This document shows, one piece after another, positions 6,956 through 9,127 of a stretch of 9,127 nucleotides of DNA (positions are counted from its first letter, which is position 1; every line of letters begins with the position of its first letter). This DNA is from Candidatus Methanomethylophilaceae archaeon (GTDB lineage Archaea; Thermoplasmatota; Thermoplasmata; Methanomassiliicoccales; Methanomethylophilaceae). The stretch spans positions 1-9,127 of the forward strand of contig JAEDGA010000050.1 of NCBI GenBank assembly GCA_016297775.1, in the 5' to 3' direction. The notes below the pieces were generated by a model that ran no database searches, had not been told where the DNA came from, and worked only from the letters and a program-made list of their open reading frames with translations. The translations under genes and the position numbers were made by a program.

Positions 6956-6963
6956 TTTATATA
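6956..6963 (+). promoter_or_regulatory. TATA box of the superoxide reductase gene
   Basis: TTTATATA is a consensus archaeal TATA box centred about 25 bases before the ATG at 6984. The transcript would begin at or within a few bases of the start codon. The GAGGGG at 6973-6978, which looks like a ribosome site, would then not be transcribed. Confidence 0.7.
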
Positions 6964-6983
6964 CACGAGGTAGAGGGGATATC

Positions 6984-7358
6984 ATGACGCCCATGGTGAC
7001 TTACAGGTGCGGGATATGCGGAAAGATAGTTCAGGAGGAATTTCCCTCCGATGGGACACTGTCCTGTTGCGGACAGGCGATGGACAGACTCGAACCGCGT
7101 TCGGCCGACACATCCCTGGAGAAACACGTCCCTTACATAGAAAGGCGTGACGGCGGTGTCCTTGTGAGGATAGGTAAGGATGCGAAGCATCCGATGACCC
7201 CTGAACATTACATCGTGTACATCGAGATTGAGGCCGACGGCATCGTCATGCGCAGATACCTCCATCCGGGTGACGAACCGGAGGCCTTCTTCCCTACGGA
7301 CGCTTCGGACATCAGAGCTTCGGAGGTATGCAACATCCACGGCCTGTGGGTATCCTGA
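6984..7358 (+). CDS. Superoxide reductase (desulfoferrodoxin), class I
   Basis: This 124-residue cytoplasmic iron protein reduces superoxide to hydrogen peroxide without making oxygen, usually with rubredoxin as donor, a defence typical of anaerobes. The N-terminal desulforedoxin-like domain has the four cysteines of iron centre I, Cys9 and Cys12 in YRCGICG and Cys28-Cys29 in SCCGQAM. The catalytic centre II ligands are all present at family positions: His48 in EKHVP, His69 and His75 in KHPMTPEHYI, and Cys116 with His119 in CNIHGLW; Lys47 is the conserved active-site lysine. Both domains are present, so this is the two-iron class rather than neelaredoxin. ATG 6984 is chosen from the TATA spacing; ATG 6993 would lose three residues. 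The gene stands alone on the plus strand, diverges from the FmdE-like operon and converges on the Sel1-repeat gene. The symbol dfx or sor would both be used; I leave it blank. Confidence 0.95.
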   Translation: MTPMVTYRCGICGKIVQEEFPSDGTLSCCGQAMDRLEPRSADTSLEKHVPYIERRDGGVLVRIGKDAKHPMTPEHYIVYIEIEADGIVMRRYLHPGDEPEAFFPTDASDIRASEVCNIHGLWVS

Positions 7359-7367
7359 ATGTCATAT

Positions 7368-7420
7368 AACGGCGGGGCGGTGCATTCAGCGCTCAGTGTA
7401 CCGTTCCGCCGCCGTTCTTC
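7368..7420 (+). terminator. Possible hairpin terminator after superoxide reductase
   Basis: AACGGCGG at 7368-7375 can pair with CCGCCGTT at 7409-7416, and weaker pairs could form within the 33-base loop. The T-rich CTTCCTTTC follows. It begins ten bases after the superoxide reductase stop codon and overlaps the 3' end of the converging Sel1 gene. The long loop and interrupted T-tract make this only a moderate candidate. Confidence 0.35.
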
Positions 7421-8352
7421 CTTTCGATATCCGATACGGCATCGGGGTATCCCTGTTCCGCCGATGCCCTCAGCAATTCGTCCGCTCTGGATTCGGATCT
7501 TGCCATCCCGATGCCGTCCCTGTACATCAGGGACAGGTTGTACTGTGCAGCGGGATTGCCCTGATCCGCACTCCTTCTGTACCAATCCGCGGCTTTTTCG
7601 AAGGATTGTTCCACACCCTCCCCGTATTGATACATTACGCCCAGGCTGTATTGTGCGTATGCGTTGTCCTGTTCCGCACTCCGGGTATAGAATTCGGCAG
7701 CCTTTTCGAAGGATTGCTCCACTCCGCACCCCCTGTAATATGACAACCCCAGATTGCACTGGGCATCCGCATTCCCCTGTTCCGCGGCCTTGGCGAACCA
7801 TGCCGCCGCAGCCTCATATGATTGGGGTACGATGTCCCCGTTGAAGTATGCCACTCCCAACGCGGACTGTGCATCCGCACAACCGTTCCCTGCGGACATC
7901 ACGAACCATCTTATCGCCTCTTCAGGGGATTGTTCCGTACCTCTTCCGGTCCTGTACATCCATGCGAGATGGAACTGTGCATCGGCATTGCCTTTCTCCG
8001 CAGCTCTGGTGTACCATTCGAGCGCGTCGATATCGGATACTTCCGTACCGATGCCGTACTCATACATCTGTCCCAGGTAGAACTGTGCGGATTCGTGGCC
8101 GTTCTCTCCGGCCATCGTGAACCATCTGATCGTTTCCGGATAGGATTGCTCCGCACCCTCGCCGTAATAGTGCATCCATCCCATGTGGAACTGTGCATCG
8201 ACATGACCGTTCTCTGCGGCCATCGTGAACCATCTGAGGGCCTCCTCATACGATTTCTCCACACCGTCACCGTTGAAATATGATATTCCGAGGTGGTATT
8301 GTGCGGATATGTCGCCCTTCTCCGCAAGGATACGGCATCCTTCATCAATCAT
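7393..8352 (-). CDS. Sel1-repeat (TPR-like) solenoid protein
   Basis: After nine leading residues this 319-residue protein consists of eight tandem Sel1 repeats of exactly 36 residues each (10-297), then a partial ninth and a short GGGTVH tail. The unit pattern is A-E-x-G-x-x-x-A-Q-x-x-L-G-x-x-Y-x-x-G-x-G-V-E-Q-S and a helix ending in W-F/Y-x-x-A. Sel1 repeats are paired helices that stack into a curved scaffold binding other proteins. No signal peptide or membrane segment is visible, so it should be cytoplasmic, and no catalytic domain is attached. Repeats 5 and 8 are the most diverged (GDIVPQS, GIGMARS), while 6 and 7 share GVEQSFEKAA. The ATG at 8352 has no ribosome site but has a TATA-like box about 28 bases upstream. 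It follows an exported protein gene on the same strand by 30 bases. Partner unknown. Confidence 0.93.
   Translation of the reverse strand: MIDEGCRILAEKGDISAQYHLGISYFNGDGVEKSYEEALRWFTMAAENGHVDAQFHMGWMHYYGEGAEQSYPETIRWFTMAGENGHESAQFYLGQMYEYGIGTEVSDIDALEWYTRAAEKGNADAQFHLAWMYRTGRGTEQSPEEAIRWFVMSAGNGCADAQSALGVAYFNGDIVPQSYEAAAAWFAKAAEQGNADAQCNLGLSYYRGCGVEQSFEKAAEFYTRSAEQDNAYAQYSLGVMYQYGEGVEQSFEKAADWYRRSADQGNPAAQYNLSLMYRDGIGMARSESRADELLRASAEQGYPDAVSDIERKNGGGTVH
7462..8325 (-). repeat. Eight 108-base tandem units encoding Sel1 repeats
   Basis: The units keep exact 108-base spacing, with no insertion or deletion in any of the eight. DNA identity is high locally: 8099-8129 and 8207-8237 match at 30 of 31 bases, exactly one unit apart, and the GTTCC/GCTCC-ACAC/ACTC stretches of units 6 and 7 are also close. 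This points to duplication inside the gene. Confidence 0.85.
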
Positions 8353-8377
8353 GTTCCGTATGATGTTACGATAAGGG

Positions 8378-8383
8378 TATAAT
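8378..8383 (-). promoter_or_regulatory. TATA-like box of the Sel1-repeat gene
   Basis: ATTATA on the minus strand is centred about 28 bases before the ATG at 8352 and touches the stop codon of the preceding gene. Between box and start lies CGTAACAT (8363-8370), the same eight bases found as inverted-repeat arms in the 6884-6917 region. The gene may thus be transcribed on its own as well as from upstream. Confidence 0.5.
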
Positions 8384-9012
8384 CATGTCGATTGCTCGGA
8401 ATTCTTCAACAGGAGCTGTATCTTGACATTGTCGGCAAAACCCTTCACCTGGAAATTGATGCTCATCTCGCCTCCGGTTATACCCCAGTCCAATGTCGTG
8501 GACTGATGGGATCCATAGGTATCGGTGTAATAGTAGTATATGCCGGGATTATCGATACTGCCGAGTGTCTGATTGAATTCTATACCGTTGAACTTGAGGT
8601 CCAAAGTTTTATTGGGATTGGACGTACTGGATGTGGTCACCTTAAGGCAGTAGTATGTGTTGGCCGGGATCTTGATGGTGATAGCGTTCTTTCCACCCTC
8701 GGTCCAATTGTCGCCGGAACTCGATGACGGTGGCAGGATGTTGACGGCTCCGTCACATCCCTCGTCGATATCGGATGGATCGGTGGGCACCAAGGTCGCT
8801 TTGCCGTTAAGATCGGGATTTTTCTCGGAATTGTTCTCTTCGATGACCTTGTCCTCCACTTCGTTGGCGAGAGGATATATCTCCACGATACCGTCGGTGA
8901 ATATGGATGAGGACTCGAGCGAGACGGAGAACGCAGGCTGTATCATCAACGTCAGCATTGCGATAACTATTGTGACAATAGGCACAACGTATTTGATCCG
9001 TCTCACCTCCAT
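8383..9012 (-). CDS. Exported protein of unknown function
   Basis: I do not recognise a family for this 209-residue protein. The N-terminus MEVRRIKY is basic and is followed by a hydrophobic stretch at 8-27 and AFS-VSL around 27-32, which reads as a signal peptide with cleavage near residue 29, or as a membrane anchor. The mature part is rich in Ser, Thr, Asn and Asp, with a flexible stretch at 50-110 and a more beta-like C-terminal half (about 110-205) containing a YYYYTDTYG segment. Four N-glycosylation sequons (Asn60, Asn102, Asn134, Asn147) and two cysteines (Cys86, Cys122), which could form a disulfide, fit an extracellular protein. The C-terminal half might be a jelly-roll or carbohydrate-binding type sandwich, but this is a guess from composition alone. 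It precedes the Sel1-repeat gene on the same strand. ATG 9012 is favoured because later starts would remove the basic n-region. Confidence 0.75.
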   Translation of the reverse strand: MEVRRIKYVVPIVTIVIAMLTLMIQPAFSVSLESSSIFTDGIVEIYPLANEVEDKVIEENNSEKNPDLNGKATLVPTDPSDIDEGCDGAVNILPPSSSSGDNWTEGGKNAITIKIPANTYYCLKVTTSSTSNPNKTLDLKFNGIEFNQTLGSIDNPGIYYYYTDTYGSHQSTTLDWGITGGEMSINFQVKGFADNVKIQLLLKNSEQST

Positions 9013-9070
9013 GCGATATATGTCCCTGTATTCATGCGTAGGACTCTTTCAAATCTTATTGTCATGTCTT

Positions 9071-9080
9071 TATTTATGGT
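9071..9080 (-). promoter_or_regulatory. TATA-like box upstream of the exported protein gene
   Basis: ACCATAAATA on the minus strand would place the transcript start near 9048, giving a leader of about 36 bases before the ATG at 9012. An imperfect inverted repeat, GTGTG at 9094-9098 and CACAC at 9111-9115 with GTGG-GTAA-CCAC inside, lies just upstream. I see no gene in the rest of 9013-9127. Confidence 0.4.
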
Positions 9081-9127
9081 TCCTCGACGAATCGTGTGGG
9101 TAACCACGTTCACACAGGTGTAGTCGG

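Noticed and set aside
6789..6983. Upstream extension of the superoxide reductase frame
   Set aside because: The family N-terminus starts at 6984, and the consensus TATA box at 6956-6963 lies inside the extension.
7462..8325. Regular repeats as a possible CRISPR array
   Set aside because: The period is 108 bases, units are contiguous without spacers and encode Sel1 repeats in frame.
7208..8348. Several long frames on both strands across the Sel1 gene (for example 7208-7801 and 7911-8348 minus, 7822-8283 plus)
   Set aside because: They are periodic shadows of the 108-base repeat, which stays open in several frames because its length is a multiple of three.

Overview
The window looks archaeal, most likely a gut-type methanogen relative of the Methanomassiliicoccales (inference, moderate confidence; no methanogenesis marker gene lies here). 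First genes of transcription units carry TATA boxes about 24-29 bases ahead of the start codon and little or no leader, as in leaderless archaeal transcripts. The one clearly operon-internal gene instead has a textbook Shine-Dalgarno sequence. An oxygen-sensitive lifestyle is suggested by a superoxide reductase. None of the eight genes ends in TAG (seven TGA, one TAA), which fits, but does not prove, a pyrrolysine-using lineage. Eight protein genes are packed tightly; no RNA gene, CRISPR array or insertion sequence was seen, and no gene-free gap exceeds 150 bases.

Region 1 (48-2335) is a divergent methionine/homocysteine pair. A MetA-family homoserine acyltransferase on the minus strand carries the glutamate that marks acetyl-CoA use. 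On the plus strand an O-acetylhomoserine sulfhydrylase (metY type) would use its product to fix sulfide into homocysteine. The short region between them holds an inverted repeat and an AT-rich element readable as a TATA box in either direction. metY ends in a run of palindromes and a strong hairpin/T-tract terminator that reaches into the last codons of the converging gene.

Region 2 (2344-6833, minus strand) reads FmdE-like zinc protein, then MFS transporter (7-base gap, coupled start), then after 67 bases an 878-residue fusion of acyl-adenylating ligase, acyl carrier protein and PlsC-type acyltransferase. The fusion is the most unusual gene here, because it is built to activate and transfer fatty acyl groups while archaeal membranes are isoprenoid.

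Region 3 (6834-7358) is a 150-base divergent regulatory region with nested inverted repeats, leading on the plus strand to a class I superoxide reductase (desulfoferrodoxin) with all iron ligands intact.

Region 4 (7393-9127, minus strand) has an unrecognised exported protein followed by a cytoplasmic protein made almost wholly of eight Sel1 repeats of exactly 36 residues, each gene with its own TATA-like element.
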